64,000 nt of DNA from Sediminitomix flava (GTDB lineage: Bacteria > Bacteroidota > Bacteroidia > Cytophagales > Flammeovirgaceae): the NCBI RefSeq assembly GCF_003149185.1, contig NZ_QGDO01000003.1, positions 372,001 to 436,000 on the forward strand, written 5' to 3'. The position numbers and the translations under genes were made by a program. This document shows positions 18,701-26,078 of the stretch, piece by piece (position 1 is the stretch's first letter; each line of letters opens with the position of its first letter). The notes below the pieces were generated by a model that saw only the letters and a program-made list of their open reading frames with translations, was not told where the DNA came from and ran no database searches.

Positions 18701-19173
18701 GAGAAGTTGATGAAGATGAAATGGCAAGTCTCGATGTTGATTTGTCTGAATTAATACCAGATGCTGATGATCTTTCTGGAATGATAGCTTCAAGAGGTTT
18801 TGGTATGAAAAGATTGAATATGAATCTTGGAGACCAGTCTCTTTTAGGAAAAACAAGTTTCCAATTGATGCAAGAGCTATTCCCAGATTTGAATAAAGGA
18901 ATAGGAGCTGTAGTCATAGGAGCAGCAGGAGGTTCAGAGTACGCATTGGAGAGAGGCGATATCTCAAATGGTGTCTTCACTTATTCTTTGAAAGAATGTT
19001 TCACCAATTTGAAGGGTGATACAAATAAGGATGGAGCAATTAGTATGTCAGAGCTTCGTCATTATGTTTTTAATAGAGTGAAAGAGCTAACAGGAGGGAA
19101 GCAAAACCCGACTACAAGAGCTGAAAACTTAGAATTTGATTATCCTCTGTTTAGGCAGAGTGTTGTAAAATAG
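15763..19173 (+). CDS. Exported WD40-repeat protein with C-terminal caspase (C14) domain
   Basis: 1136 residues. The signal peptide is clearest from the second ATG (15772, MKILKPIYQGIFLLFIPIISVFAQ). Residues about 35-655 are WD40 repeats; blades ending in IKIWD, IHIWD, LILWD, VKVWN, VIVWD, LVVWD, IILWD and IKVWD are visible and the span would fit two seven-blade propellers. A linker (about 700-835) with a strand-rich segment leads to a caspase-like domain (about 843-1136): YVVSFGVSEYKD, FFAGHG (H925) and MMIDACHSG (C977) form the His/Cys dyad. An EF-hand-like loop DTNKDGAISMSE occurs at 1086-1097. WD40-caspase fusions occur in bacteria, usually cytosolic; export is notable. The 37-base gap to the next gene suggests one operon. 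Confidence 0.93.
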   Translation: MLEMKILKPIYQGIFLLFIPIISVFAQSKPTTVLELGHSKAINDVAFSNKGDLIATVSDDKTIKIWDLLSGKEVKTLYGHKEDISSIYFSYNDKYLLSGSGYKEKLIHIWDVEKGNIIRTISNCLGKVHRIVYDGAREQIITAEGDFKQNAVRVYDFLTGDKKAEYFYNTPKASNYQSIQSLEIAPVRGLLITGSTKDKKSNLKIYNYPEVQKPIWEVNPKSVADIAYSSNRNLLVAVGHEIHLYDSYEKTLLKSFIGSGNAVALADNGAFFIVAKNKEAYLYNIEGDEKSPVVSFKNGHKKKINKVALSPDANFLVTVSEDNQLILWDVKSGQIIPAFQSKPAVIGTALGFDPETQSLTVGTASAGLEKVNLVAVNTAKSKIDLGKLRRNDAIENLSYPSAGKNLLLMNTLKGTKVKVLDPKSKRLVVELSGGGYLRDSKFSPDRAYLASGSTDNKVKVWNKDGELIYNLAGHSSLVKAIAFSPDSKFLVSAGADKKVIVWDLEKGEKQVELEQQHQFEINSLVIDPQAQYLISVSGNQGNVKVSNSVELVVWDWKTKTFLKKLSGHSKAINQVSFNKKGNLFATASYDNTIILWDKNTLSQKFKLEGHTSGVTSIVFGDNDQKLFSAAEDRQIKVWDTQKGLELANIITFNNGDDYIISTPDNYYTCSRDGVKSVHFTVNDKIFLFEQFDLRLNRPDLVAKRLGMADGRVIEAFKNAYLKRLDKMGFTEEMLSNDYHVPSVEITNLKDIEALSTTESISLKISAKDEKYNLDRINIWVNDVPLQGRDGISVRAENIKEVEKLVQIPLSDGKNKIQISVLNQKGAESFKKTIFTAYKKPNLKPDLYVVSFGVSEYKDSAMNLNYAAKDAQDIADLFLSQENEFGQVHRLTFFNEACTKENMLKVHEQLMNSKVDDQVVVFFAGHGVLDSNYDYFLGTHDITFDLNRMKEKGLGYEDFENILDKIPARKRLMMIDACHSGEVDEDEMASLDVDLSELIPDADDLSGMIASRGFGMKRLNMNLGDQSLLGKTSFQLMQELFPDLNKGIGAVVIGAAGGSEYALERGDISNGVFTYSLKECFTNLKGDTNKDGAISMSELRHYVFNRVKELTGGKQNPTTRAENLEFDYPLFRQSVVK

Positions 19174-19210
19174 AATAACAATTAATTTAAATAACTGAAT
19201 ATTTTTTATC

Positions 19211-19792
19211 ATGAGAATTTCAAAATTACTTTTATTTGCTGTTGCCTTCATTATGGCTACTTTGTCAGCGCCTTCAGACTCATTTGCTCAGTCAAGAAAA
19301 AAAGCTAGAGGTGGTAAGAAAATGGATACTCCATTGAGCAATAACAAACACCGTACAAACAAAGATTTTTACAGAGCTGTTTCTTCTCACAAGTCTAAAA
19401 ACCAAGAATTCGCTAAGAAAAACGCTATTAGAAAAGCAAAAGCAGAGATTGCTGCAATCATGGGAGCTGAAATCAAAAGAGTTTCAGAGGACTATGAAAA
19501 ATCAGTAGTAACAGATGCTGGTGAGAGCTTAAACTTGATCTCAGAAAGCTTCACAAGAGAAGTTGTTGATCAAAGTATCAGTGGTGCTTACGTTTCTGAC
19601 GAAGAAGTAAGAATCGACAAAGAGAGAGATCCAAAGACAAAAAAGAAAGTAATCATGTATACATACTATGTATGTGTAGAGTTGGATCGTAACCAAATGT
19701 TCGACAAAGTTTCTAAAGAAATGGAGAAGAACGTAGAAATGGATAGAGAGAAGTTCCGTGCGATCTTCGACAAAGAAGTTTCTGAGCAATAA
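19211..19792 (+). CDS. Exported LPP20-like protein
   Basis: 193 residues; signal peptide about 1-26 ending SFAQ. The rest follows the pattern of the LPP20/FlgT-N type fold: DFYRAVSSHKSKNQEFAKKNAIRKAKAEIAAIM (alanine-rich helix after a strand), then residues about 90-130 with SESFTREVVDQSISGAYV, and a final strand YTYYVCVELDRNQM. The tail is charged and helical (about 160-193). These proteins are envelope proteins of uncertain function. It follows the WD40-caspase gene by 37 bases and ends in a hairpin terminator, so the two probably form an operon. Family assignment by pattern only. Confidence 0.7.
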   Translation: MRISKLLLFAVAFIMATLSAPSDSFAQSRKKARGGKKMDTPLSNNKHRTNKDFYRAVSSHKSKNQEFAKKNAIRKAKAEIAAIMGAEIKRVSEDYEKSVVTDAGESLNLISESFTREVVDQSISGAYVSDEEVRIDKERDPKTKKKVIMYTYYVCVELDRNQMFDKVSKEMEKNVEMDREKFRAIFDKEVSEQ

Positions 19793-19812
19793 AATTTGCT
19801 TTAGTCTATATA

Positions 19813-19853
19813 ATTGCTCCAAGGCCAAAGTGAGAATTGGGCTTTGGGGCAAT
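19813..19853 (+). terminator. Terminator after the LPP20-like gene
   Basis: 14-bp stem with two G-U pairs (19813-19826 with 19840-19853), then a T-rich tract to 19865. It ends before the next gene's ATG at 19889 and overlaps the upstream part of its longest open frame. Confidence 0.75.
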
Positions 19854-19888
19854 TTTCATATTTTTAAGTGCCATCAAAATCAGATGTG

Positions 19889-21418
19889 ATGAAGATGAAT
19901 CGATTTTTTATATTCTTAATCCTTTCTTATTGTATTACGAGCATTGCTTCTGCTCAAATTACACCTGATTGGGTAATTAATAAAGGAGAGAGTATTGAAT
20001 ATCCTGAGAGTCGTTTCTTGACAGGTTTCGGGATGAGTGTAAACTCAAAAGGAGAAGATCCTGAACAAGTAAAAGAGGCAGCATTGCAGTATGCAAAAAC
20101 CTCCATGACTGAAAAGGTGAACGTAAAAGTACAATCAAACACGGTTATACATTCTCAGTCAAATGATATGGATTTCTCAGAGTCTGTAGATAGTTACGTA
20201 AACTCAAAATCTACGATAGAAGTACAAGGCATGAAGCAAGCCTTTTTCTATGATAAAAGAAAGAAAATCCAATACGCTTTCGTTTATGCCAATAAATCGA
20301 AAGTAATCGAATATTATCAGACCAAATTTGAAGAGGCTCAGGTAGAACAGAAGAATCTTTATCAAGAAGGTCTGAATTATGCTGACGGTGAGCAAAGAGA
20401 AAGAGCTGAAGATGCTTTTCTTCATGCCTCGAATATGCTTTCAGATATTTTGGAAATGGAAGGTATCCTTTATGGTTTGGGAACGCCTCCTGCTGAAAAA
20501 AAATATATTTCTCAACTGAAGCTACAAAAAGCACTTGATGATGTGATTAACAAGCCGATTCTGAATACTGATCAGCTTGCTCATTATCTAGCCTACTGTT
20601 TAAAAGGTCAGTACAAAGACCAAGTTTTGAATAATGTAGTTATTTCGCCTCTCACTTACCAAGACTCAGAAATGTCTAGTAAGTTTTCTAAGTTTTTCAA
20701 AACTGAATTGGAGGAAGAACTGATTTCAGTTGCTCAATGGTCTTTTGTACAGTTTACAAATTACACTCAGCAAATCAATAATTCAGATTACAAATATGCA
20801 CTTCGTGGTACGTATTGGGTAAAAGAAAATGAAGTTAAATTCAATGTATTTATCCAAGAAATACGAAGTGGGGAAAAAATCTGTTCAATCTCAAAGTCTA
20901 TACCTAAATCTGTAATTGAATCTGCAGGATTGCAATACACTCCTACTGACTTCAAGCAGAAGCAGAAAGAGATGGAGGCCTTTAAGAATTCTGAGTTTGC
21001 AGCAAATGGTATTCAGCTAGATACTTGGACGAATAGAGGTAAAGATGATTTGATTTTCTCAAACGGCGAGATGATGAAGCTTTATGTAAAAGTAAATGTA
21101 CCTTGCCATATTCGTGTGGTTTATCACTTGGCTGATGGACAACGTGTTCATTTCTTCGATGAATATATCAACTCAGCTAATGCTGGAGAAGTATATGAAC
21201 TGCCATATGAATTTGAGTGTCAAGAACCATTTGGGGTAGAAATGCTTCAAGTAAATGCTCAAGAAAAACCTTTTGAACCTTTGGCTACTCGTGAAGAGTA
21301 TGGTTATAACTTTATTACTGACGACTTGGAAACTATTGTTGTGAAGTCCAGAGGTTTTGGAGTTAAAAAGAAAGTATTTAAAGCAGAAAAAAGATTGGTT
21401 ATTACTACAATGCAATAA
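19889..21418 (+). CDS. Exported LPP20-like protein with DUF4384-like C-terminal domain
   Basis: 509 residues from ATG 19889; the longer GTG frame at 19868 would begin just after the upstream terminator T-tract and adds no signal-peptide character. Signal peptide about 1-23 (ends ASAQ). Residues about 26-150: PDWVIN, FLTGFGMSV, an alanine-rich helix and IQYAFVYANKSKV, the LPP20-type pattern. Residues about 160-200 form a helical TPR-like segment (QEGLNYADGEQRERAEDAFLHASN). Residues about 373-480 match DUF4384: a strand, FSNGEMMKLYVKVNVPCHIRVVYHLADGQ, FFDEYINSA, and a final strand region. DUF4384 is often found beside or fused to caspase domains, which supports a link to the caspase genes around it. 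Confidence 0.75.
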   Translation: MKMNRFFIFLILSYCITSIASAQITPDWVINKGESIEYPESRFLTGFGMSVNSKGEDPEQVKEAALQYAKTSMTEKVNVKVQSNTVIHSQSNDMDFSESVDSYVNSKSTIEVQGMKQAFFYDKRKKIQYAFVYANKSKVIEYYQTKFEEAQVEQKNLYQEGLNYADGEQRERAEDAFLHASNMLSDILEMEGILYGLGTPPAEKKYISQLKLQKALDDVINKPILNTDQLAHYLAYCLKGQYKDQVLNNVVISPLTYQDSEMSSKFSKFFKTELEEELISVAQWSFVQFTNYTQQINNSDYKYALRGTYWVKENEVKFNVFIQEIRSGEKICSISKSIPKSVIESAGLQYTPTDFKQKQKEMEAFKNSEFAANGIQLDTWTNRGKDDLIFSNGEMMKLYVKVNVPCHIRVVYHLADGQRVHFFDEYINSANAGEVYELPYEFECQEPFGVEMLQVNAQEKPFEPLATREEYGYNFITDDLETIVVKSRGFGVKKKVFKAEKRLVITTMQ

Positions 21419-21439
21419 TCACTTCATCTCTGTTTCCTA

Positions 21440-21474
21440 AAAAGCTCGTTAAGAATCAGTCTTAATGAGCTTTT
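21440..21474 (+). terminator. Terminator after the LPP20/DUF4384-like gene
   Basis: 15-bp stem with one G-U pair (21440-21454 with 21460-21474), 5-base loop, then TTTTATTTTC. Confidence 0.88.
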
Positions 21475-21569
21475 TTATTTTCAGAAAGAAAATAACAGAG
21501 ATGATAATAATTGAATTTATTAGTTTACATTTTTTATAAAAGAAGGTTTCTATTTCTTTCTTCTGGGTG

Positions 21570-21577
21570 TATCTTCG
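21570..21577 (+). promoter_or_regulatory. pyrC -7 box (TATCTTCG)
   Basis: Matches the TAnnTTTG consensus except for C at the seventh position. It lies 33 bases upstream of ATG 21610, which excludes the in-frame start at 21511. Confidence 0.55.
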
Positions 21578-21609
21578 CAAAAATTCTAGTTGAACTTAAA
21601 GTGTATCAA

Positions 21610-22947
21610 ATGAAATCTATTCTGATAAAGAACGCAAGCGTCGTGAACGAAGGAACGATTGAAGTGAAAGACGTTTTTGTGGTAGATGGCTTCATCAATC
21701 AAATAGGGCAAGATCTTTCTCCAGAAAATGTAGAGCAAACAATTGATGGTACTGGGAAGTACCTTTTACCAGGAGTAATTGATGATCAAGTACACTTCAG
21801 AGAGCCAGGACTAACTCACAAAGCACACATTGCATCAGAGGCAAAAGCAGCTGTAGCAGGTGGTGTAACTTCGTTTATGGAGATGCCTAATACAAAGCCT
21901 CCAACAACTACTATTGAAAAACTAGAAGAGAAATTTACAATTGCAGCCAATACTTCTTTGGCAAACTATTCTTTCTTCTTTGGTGCTACAAATGACAATA
22001 TCGATGAGGTGTTGAAAGTAGACAAAGAAAATGTTTGTGGAGTAAAAGTATTCATGGGGTCATCTACTGGTAATATGCTGGTAGATAATGAAAAAACTTT
22101 GAGTGAATTATTCTCTAAATGTAAGATGATTATTGCATCTCACTGTGAGGATGATCCAATGATTAAAGAGAATCAAGACAAGTATGTAGAAGAGTTTGGA
22201 GAAGATATTCCAATCAAATATCATCCAAAAATTCGTTCAGAAGAAGCATGTTATTCATCTTCTTCAAAAGCTGTGGCTTTAGCGAAGAAACATGGTGCTC
22301 GTTTGCATATTCTGCATATCTCTACAGCGAAAGAACTAGAGCTTTTTGATAATAATATTCCATTGTCAGAAAAGAAGATTACTTCTGAAGCTTGTGTACA
22401 CCATATGTGGTTTAATGATAAGGACTACGAAACAAAAGGTACACTAATCAAATGGAATCCTGCAGTAAAAACTGCTGAAGATGGAAAAGCAATTCTAGAA
22501 GCTGTTATCGACGATAGAATTGATGTGATTGCAACTGATCATGCGCCTCACACTTTAGAAGAAAAGGATAATGTATATACTAAAGCTCCTTCAGGAGGTC
22601 CTTTGGTTCAACACAGCCTTCAAGTAATGTTTGAATTCTACAAGCAAGGCAAAATCTCATTGGAGAAAATGGTTGAGAAGATGTCTCATAACCCTGCTAT
22701 TCTTTTTGAAGTTGAGAAAAGAGGATATATTCGTGAAGGATATTGGGCAGATTTAGTGTTGTTTGATCCGAATGCGAGCCAAACAGTTGCAAAAGATAAT
22801 ATCTTGTACCAGTGTGGTTGGTCTCCATTTGAAGGAACAACATTTAGTGGTAAAGTATCACATACTATTGTTTCAGGTCACCTAGCTTATGCCGATGGTG
22901 AATTTGATGAATCTGTAAAAGGGAAAAGATTGAAATTTGATCGTTAA
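21610..22947 (+). CDS. pyrC: Dihydroorotase, class I
   Basis: Cyclises carbamoyl-aspartate to dihydroorotate in pyrimidine synthesis. 445 residues from ATG 21610 (MKSILIKNASVVNEG, the family start); the frame is open to 21511 but that part is upstream of the promoter. Metal-site residues: K146 (VKVFMG, carboxylated Lys), H178 (ASHCED), H236 (LHILHIS), D310 (ATDHAPH). The first metal motif is Q60-V-H62 in DDQVHFREPG instead of the usual H-x-H. It stands alone inside the caspase region with its own promoter and terminator, so it is probably unrelated to the caspase genes. pyrD is 12 kb away. Confidence 0.93.
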   Translation: MKSILIKNASVVNEGTIEVKDVFVVDGFINQIGQDLSPENVEQTIDGTGKYLLPGVIDDQVHFREPGLTHKAHIASEAKAAVAGGVTSFMEMPNTKPPTTTIEKLEEKFTIAANTSLANYSFFFGATNDNIDEVLKVDKENVCGVKVFMGSSTGNMLVDNEKTLSELFSKCKMIIASHCEDDPMIKENQDKYVEEFGEDIPIKYHPKIRSEEACYSSSSKAVALAKKHGARLHILHISTAKELELFDNNIPLSEKKITSEACVHHMWFNDKDYETKGTLIKWNPAVKTAEDGKAILEAVIDDRIDVIATDHAPHTLEEKDNVYTKAPSGGPLVQHSLQVMFEFYKQGKISLEKMVEKMSHNPAILFEVEKRGYIREGYWADLVLFDPNASQTVAKDNILYQCGWSPFEGTTFSGKVSHTIVSGHLAYADGEFDESVKGKRLKFDR

Positions 22948-22972
22948 TTTCATCAAGAAAATATAAATCAAG

Positions 22973-22999
22973 AAGGCAAGCCAAAATGTGGTTTGCCTT
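22973..22999 (+). terminator. pyrC terminator
   Basis: 11-bp stem with one G-U pair (22973-22983 with 22989-22999), 5-base loop, T7. Confidence 0.88.
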
Positions 23000-23050
23000 T
23001 TTTTGTTTTATGTTGAAATAGTAGTTTTTGGAGAAGTATTGGTGGAAGTC

Positions 23051-23093
23051 AGCTATATAAAGAGGAAGTTTTGTCTTTCTTCTTTATATAGCT
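23051..23093 (+). repeat. Perfect 13-bp inverted repeat upstream of the first PEGA-caspase gene
   Basis: Arms 23051-23063 and 23081-23093 are perfectly complementary around a 17-base spacer. There is no T-run after it, so it is not a terminator. It ends 42 bases before the ATG of the caspase lipoprotein gene and could be an operator or an mRNA leader hairpin. Confidence 0.5.
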
Positions 23094-23135
23094 GTCTAGA
23101 ACTGAGAGAACCATTATTAATCCAATCATCACTAC

Positions 23136-24434
23136 ATGAAGCTATTCGCTCAATTAGCACTTTTATTAACCCTAAGTGTGTGTGTATCTAGTTGTGCTAC
23201 AGTCTTCAAAGGAAGATATGCCACAAAACGTATAACGATCTCATCAGACCCAGCTCCAGCAAAAGTTTATATAGATGGGATTTATGTCGGAGAAACTCCT
23301 TTAAAGGCAAGAGTAAGTCAGAGAGAAGAACATGAACTTTTGTTCAAAAGGGAAGGATACTACCCCGTCAAATACTTCTTGAAAAGAAAACCACAACTTT
23401 CGTATTTATTGTTTAATCTAGTTACCTATGGAGTAGGCATTCCCTTAGATTTTGCAACAGGAGCCATTTACACTCCAGATCATAAATATATTCGAGTAGC
23501 AATGCTCGAGAAGAAGAAAGAAGATGAAATAGATATTCCTGAAAAACAGAAAAACCTAGTAGCAACAATTGAAACTGAAAATCTAAGTACTTCATCACCC
23601 GTGGTAGAAATGAAAAATATACCGCTTTCAGATGTCGATTTAAACATTCCTAAAGTCGGTAAACTAAATCAAGATGCTATAGCTGTAGTTATTGGAAATA
23701 AGGATTATAAAAATACAGATATTCCAAGTGTTGATTTCGCTTTAAAAGATGCCCAAACCGTAAAGAAATATCTAACAAATACATTAGGCTTTAGTGAGGG
23801 GAATATTATTTATCTTGAAAATGCTACGCAAGCTCAGTTCAATGCTGTTTTTGGAAGCAAGGAAGATCATCAAGGAAAGTTATTTAATTATATCAAGCCA
23901 AATAAGTCCGATGTATTTGTATTTTACAGTGGTCATGGTGCTCCAGATATAGAAACAAAGTCAGGGTACTTTATTCCTGTAGACTGTGATCCTACTCTCG
24001 TGAAATTTGGAGGATATTCTCAAGATGTGATGTTCGATAACCTTTCGAAGTTGCCTTATAGAAACTTAACTGTCGTTTTGGATGCCTGTTTTAGTGGAGT
24101 TTCTTCTGCTGGTCCGCTAGTGGTTGAGGCCTCACCAGTTTTTATCCGATCGGGGAATAAGATTTTTCATGATGAAAATGCTATGGTATTTACTTCTTCA
24201 TCTAACACCCAGGTTTCATCTTGGTATCCAGAAAAAGGACATTCTATGTTTACCTATTACTTTTTAAAAGGAATTCAAGGAGAGGCTGATTCGAATCAAG
24301 ACCGTCAGGTGTCTTTAAGTGAATTAGAAAATTATATACAAGAAGAAGTTTCCTACAGAGCTAGACGATTGTATAATCGTTGGCAAACACCACAAGTAAC
24401 AGGTGATTTTGAAAAGATATTTTCTTCGTATTAG
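23136..24434 (+). CDS. PEGA-domain lipoprotein with caspase (C14) domain
   Basis: 432 residues. Lipoprotein signal: hydrophobic stretch then VSSC with the acylated Cys at residue 20. The PEGA domain follows (about 33-78: PAPAKVYIDGIYVGETPLKARV), then a membrane-proximal region with LDFATGAIYTPD (about 103-115). A linker leads to the caspase domain (about 183-432): AIAVVIGNKDYKN, FYSGHG (H267), VVLDACFSG (C318), and FTSSSNTQ substrate-pocket region. An EF-hand-like loop DSNQDRQVSLSE is at 385-396. The full-length dyad suggests an active cysteine protease anchored in the envelope. The next gene downstream has the same architecture, so they are paralogues. Substrate unknown. Confidence 0.92.
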   Translation: MKLFAQLALLLTLSVCVSSCATVFKGRYATKRITISSDPAPAKVYIDGIYVGETPLKARVSQREEHELLFKREGYYPVKYFLKRKPQLSYLLFNLVTYGVGIPLDFATGAIYTPDHKYIRVAMLEKKKEDEIDIPEKQKNLVATIETENLSTSSPVVEMKNIPLSDVDLNIPKVGKLNQDAIAVVIGNKDYKNTDIPSVDFALKDAQTVKKYLTNTLGFSEGNIIYLENATQAQFNAVFGSKEDHQGKLFNYIKPNKSDVFVFYSGHGAPDIETKSGYFIPVDCDPTLVKFGGYSQDVMFDNLSKLPYRNLTVVLDACFSGVSSAGPLVVEASPVFIRSGNKIFHDENAMVFTSSSNTQVSSWYPEKGHSMFTYYFLKGIQGEADSNQDRQVSLSELENYIQEEVSYRARRLYNRWQTPQVTGDFEKIFSSY

Positions 24435-24476
24435 AAGCCATTGTGATATTTAAAGTTTTCTAGATAATCTAAATGT

Positions 24477-24499
24477 AAGGTAAGTGACTCGCTTACCTT
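24477..24499 (+). terminator. Terminator after the first PEGA-caspase gene
   Basis: 8-bp perfect stem (24477-24484 with 24492-24499), extendable by wobble pairs, then T5. Confidence 0.78.
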
Positions 24500-24566
24500 T
24501 TTTTGCATCTTTAGTAAAGATGTACTCAATTCAAGATTCAGTGTTTTTAAAGACTTGTCATTTTAG

Positions 24567-24598
24567 TTGAAATTCTATTGACAGTTTCCCTATTTTAA
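24567..24598 (+). promoter_or_regulatory. Candidate promoter of the second PEGA-caspase gene
   Basis: TTG at 24567-24569 and TATTTTAA at 24591-24598, 21 bases apart. The -7 box lacks the final TG of the consensus. It places transcription start after the farthest in-frame start (TTG 24599), favouring ATG 24635. Confidence 0.4.
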
Positions 24599-24634
24599 TT
24601 GTCATTTGTAAGTGAACTATTTAATTCAAAATTC

Positions 24635-25999
24635 ATGAAATTTTTTTCTAAACTATTAATACTACTCTCTCTATCCATATCAATCTCAAGTTGTGCAACT
24701 ATCATGAAGGGTAGGAATTCTACCAAAAAGATAAAGATAAAGTCCACCTATTTTGGACATAGACATAGAGGTGCAGAAGTTTATATTGATGGAGATTTCA
24801 AAGGATATACGCCTCTTAAAGTTCGTGTTCCGAGAAGAAATACTAATCATCATATTGAGGTTCGAAAAGATGGTTTTCAGAGCTCGGTTTACGATATGAA
24901 GAGACGACCTTCTATTAATTTCTTAATATTAGATGCCTTAACTACTGGTGGTGTTGGTATTTTAATTGACTTTGCAACTGGAGCAATATATAAACCTGAC
25001 CGTAGAAAAATTGAATTGCCAATTTATCTGAAAGAACCTGAGAAAAAGGAAAAAGCTCCTAAAGAGGAAAAAGTAGAGTTTGTAGCTCAGAATACACCTC
25101 AGACTCCAACAACTCCTCCTGCAACACCAAGTAAACCTTCTATTTACCAAGATAGAGAGCGTCTTGAAGGTATTCTTGAGGCTGAAACTTATAAACCAGA
25201 AAATAAAGATTCAAAGGGTTTTGGAGTAACGCCAACTCATGTGGCAAAGGATTTAGAACTTGATATAAATAAATCTGATGGTAAATACTATGCGTTGTTA
25301 ATTGGTGTACAGGATTATGGAGATCCTGAGATTAATTCACTAACAAATCCAATTAATGATGTAACTGACTTGAATAAAATATTGATTGAAAATTATGAGT
25401 TTGAAGGAGAAAATGTTCAAATTCTAAAAAATCCAAGTCGTTCATCTATCGTTGAGTCTTTTGACTTGCTAAGAGCTAAAATGACAGCAGAAGATAACTT
25501 ACTGATATTCTTTGCAGGTCATGGCTATTGGGATGATAGTAGTAAACTTGGTTTTTGGCTTCCTTCAGATGCAAAAAGAAATAGTACTGCAAATTGGTTA
25601 GGGAATAGTCGATTGAAAGATTATATCTCCTCAATTCCTTCTAAACATACATTACTAATTGCAGATGCTTGTTTTAGTGGTGGTATTTTCCAGACTCGTA
25701 AAGCTTTCAGTGAAGACCGACCAGATATTAAGCGATTGTATGATTTGCCAAGTCGGAAGGCTATGACTAGCGGTACTTTGAAGGAGGTTCCAGATGAGAG
25801 TGTATTTGTCCACTTCTTGAAAAAAAGACTTCTTGAGAATGAAGAAAAATATGTTTCTTCGGAGGAGCTATTTTCATCATTTAGAAGAGCTGTAATGAAT
25901 AACAGTGAAAATGTACCCCAATACGGTGAAATAAAAGGTGCAGGAGATGAAGGTGGAGACTTTATCTTTATCAAAAAAGATAAAGAGCTGATGAAATAA
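24635..25999 (+). CDS. Second PEGA-domain lipoprotein with caspase (C14) domain
   Basis: 454 residues from ATG 24635. Lipobox ISSC with Cys at residue 20. PEGA domain about 45-90 (GAEVYIDGDFKGYTPLKVRV), then IDFATGAIYKPD, shared with the upstream paralogue. A Pro/Thr-rich spacer (about 150-175) precedes the caspase domain (about 215-454): YYALLIGVQDYGD, LIFFAGHG (H296), LLIADACFSG (C346). The caspase part is less similar to the paralogue than the N-terminal part and lacks its EF-hand-like loop. The longer frame from TTG 24599 adds 12 residues before the natural signal peptide, so I chose ATG. Probably envelope-anchored and active; target unknown. Confidence 0.92.
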   Translation: MKFFSKLLILLSLSISISSCATIMKGRNSTKKIKIKSTYFGHRHRGAEVYIDGDFKGYTPLKVRVPRRNTNHHIEVRKDGFQSSVYDMKRRPSINFLILDALTTGGVGILIDFATGAIYKPDRRKIELPIYLKEPEKKEKAPKEEKVEFVAQNTPQTPTTPPATPSKPSIYQDRERLEGILEAETYKPENKDSKGFGVTPTHVAKDLELDINKSDGKYYALLIGVQDYGDPEINSLTNPINDVTDLNKILIENYEFEGENVQILKNPSRSSIVESFDLLRAKMTAEDNLLIFFAGHGYWDDSSKLGFWLPSDAKRNSTANWLGNSRLKDYISSIPSKHTLLIADACFSGGIFQTRKAFSEDRPDIKRLYDLPSRKAMTSGTLKEVPDESVFVHFLKKRLLENEEKYVSSEELFSSFRRAVMNNSENVPQYGEIKGAGDEGGDFIFIKKDKELMK

Positions 26000-26078
26000 T
26001 CTGTGTCTCTGTGTTTTGGGCATTTGTATTCCAGTTTTTGCGTTATATAGGTAGTAAGAATTGTATTGCAAACAAAAA

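Noticed and set aside
21511-21609. N-terminal extension of dihydroorotase
   Set aside because: It lies upstream of the -7 box and before the family's normal start.
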